A stretch of 20,877 nucleotides of DNA from a virus. This document shows, in pieces, positions 20,342-20,877 of the stretch. The position numbers were made by a program, and so were the translations under genes. The stretch lies in the IMG/VR virus record IMGVR_UViG_3300036804_000287, positions 1 through 20,877 of that record, one strand, 5' to 3'. Every line of letters begins with the position of its first letter. Within the stretch, counting starts at the first letter, position 1. The notes under the pieces are model-generated. The model saw only the letters and a program-made list of their open reading frames with translations. It ran no database searches and was not told the DNA's origin.

Positions 20342-20761
20342 CTACTCTTTTGGGGATCCGCCGATACGTTCGAGCTGGATCTGAATTTCTGAGAAGAACA
20401 GCTGCTCGAGCGCTTTGCGCCGAAACTGCCACTGCTCCAGCTCGTCGTTCCCCACGCGCAGCCGGCATTCGCCGAAATTGTTGAGCGTGATCACGCCAGA
20501 GAACTTAGAGAGGCCGGCATCGACGGAGATGATGGAATGGGCCAACATAAAATCGACGGAGCGAGAACCTCGCGCGGCTTCCCGAATGACCGCGAAGCGG
20601 TCCGGGCCTGCCTGGGCGACCAGGAAGCGGAATTGCTCTTCCGGACTACGCAAGAGGTTCCTTTTCTCGACGTCCTCTTTCGCTCCCAGCTCGAGTTCCT
20701 TGAAAACCTGCGCGGCCGAGCACTCGGCGCGGGCTTTGACCCAATTGAAGTCGCTGTTCAT
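20342..20761 (-). CDS. Conserved-looking protein of unknown function, probably host
   Basis: This minus-strand 139-aa gene ends 6 nt after the tRNA. It starts at the ATG at 20761, giving MNSDFNWVKARAECSAAQVF. Codon phase and amino-acid composition look genuine: a helical first half (KELELGAKEDVEKRNLLRSP), a beta centre (ISVDAGLSKFSGVITLNNFG, then ECRLRVGNDELEQWQFRRKA), and a last helix (LEQLFFSEIQIQLERI). No family name is known to me. Its orientation and position beyond the tRNA fit flanking chromosome rather than prophage. It is divergent from the next gene, with 45 bp between starts. Confidence 0.65.
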   Translation of the reverse strand: MNSDFNWVKARAECSAAQVFKELELGAKEDVEKRNLLRSPEEQFRFLVAQAGPDRFAVIREAARGSRSVDFMLAHSIISVDAGLSKFSGVITLNNFGECRLRVGNDELEQWQFRRKALEQLFFSEIQIQLERIGGSPKE

Positions 20762-20780
20762 GGGATCAAGTCTAGCCGTT

Positions 20781-20802
20781 TGCTATGATCCCCGCCAGGA
20801 GG
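20781..20802 (+). promoter_or_regulatory. Extended -10 promoter element and ribosome-binding site
   Basis: TGCTATGAT (20781-20789) is a good extended -10 element, and AGGAGG (20797-20802) is a strong ribosome-binding site 4 nt before the ATG at 20807. No clear -35 is seen. The leader would be very short, about 10 nt. Confidence 0.55.
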
Positions 20803-20806
20803 ATCC

Positions 20807-20877
20807 ATGGTTCGAGCAAAGTTCCACGTCTGCAGCGTCGACAAGGTCGCCTACGGAAAGAACGTTAGCGCCGGAAG
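20807..20877 (+). CDS. Partial gene running off the right edge, unknown function
   Basis: Only 23 codons are visible, beginning MVRAKFHVCSVDKVAYGKNV after a strong ribosome-binding site and extended -10 element. The alternating pattern of the first residues suggests a beta strand. I have an impression of similar short starts (M-V-R-A-K-F-x-V-x-S-V) in small proteins of Acidobacteria and their phages, but too little is present to name it. Confidence 0.5.
   Translation, partial: MVRAKFHVCSVDKVAYGKNVSAG

Noticed and set aside
20271-20468. Minus-strand frame ending in ARLDSNQRPGDYESSALTD
   Set aside because: This is the well-known false protein made by reading the antisense strand of a tRNA; it overlaps the tRNA at 20260-20336.
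1-20877. CRISPR array or insertion sequence
   Set aside because: No regularly spaced direct repeats and no transposase-like frame with terminal inverted repeats were seen.

Overview
The window is the right-hand part of a siphovirus-like prophage in a GC-rich bacterium, followed by a short stretch that looks like host chromosome. The host phylum cannot be proved from the sequence alone. The style of the proteins (integrase variants, short exported beta-rich proteins, beta-helix protein) reminds me of Acidobacteriota, and I offer that only as an inference.

Positions 3-16279 form one long plus-strand late operon with many ATGA/TAATG overlaps. Its order follows the lambda tail module with insertions: a truncated beta-helix protein (tailspike-like), a DUF3168 tail terminator with an extra C-terminal domain, three consecutive small proteins with Sec-type signal peptides, two paralogous tail-tube proteins, a G/GT-type tail assembly chaperone pair joined by an apparent programmed -1 frameshift, a small protein, an HK97 gp10-like protein, the tape measure, M-like and L-like tail-tip proteins with a small protein between them, a DUF6950/NlpC-P60-like protein and a J-like tail-tip protein. 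The lysis and late end follows: a 53-aa protein, a GH73 glucosaminidase endolysin, a 56-aa holin candidate and three unrecognised proteins. A structured intergenic stretch and a strong rho-independent terminator (16465-16499) close the operon.

Positions 16536-20233 form an integration and accessory block: a compact tyrosine recombinase with a perfect 14-bp palindrome embedded in its coding sequence, a doubtful small ORF, a ribbon-helix-helix protein with a terminator, two minus-strand accessory genes (a putative lipoprotein and a 59-aa Cys/His-rich basic protein) with operator-like elements, then a promoter and a second, larger tyrosine recombinase of unusual active-site composition. Both recombinases depart from the canonical catalytic set.

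A 77-nt tRNA with a CAT anticodon (tRNA-Ile2-like, possibly elongator Met) lies 26 bp after the second recombinase. It probably marks or neighbours the right attachment site, although its orientation is unusual for integration at a tRNA 3' end. Beyond it are a minus-strand conserved-looking protein of unknown function and the first 71 bases of a divergent plus-strand gene, probably host.

Head and packaging genes, the repressor and the other prophage end are not in this window. I saw no CRISPR array, reverse transcriptase, transposase, restriction system or rRNA. No gene-free stretch exceeds 300 bases; the longest are 16280-16535 and 18853-19111, both described below.
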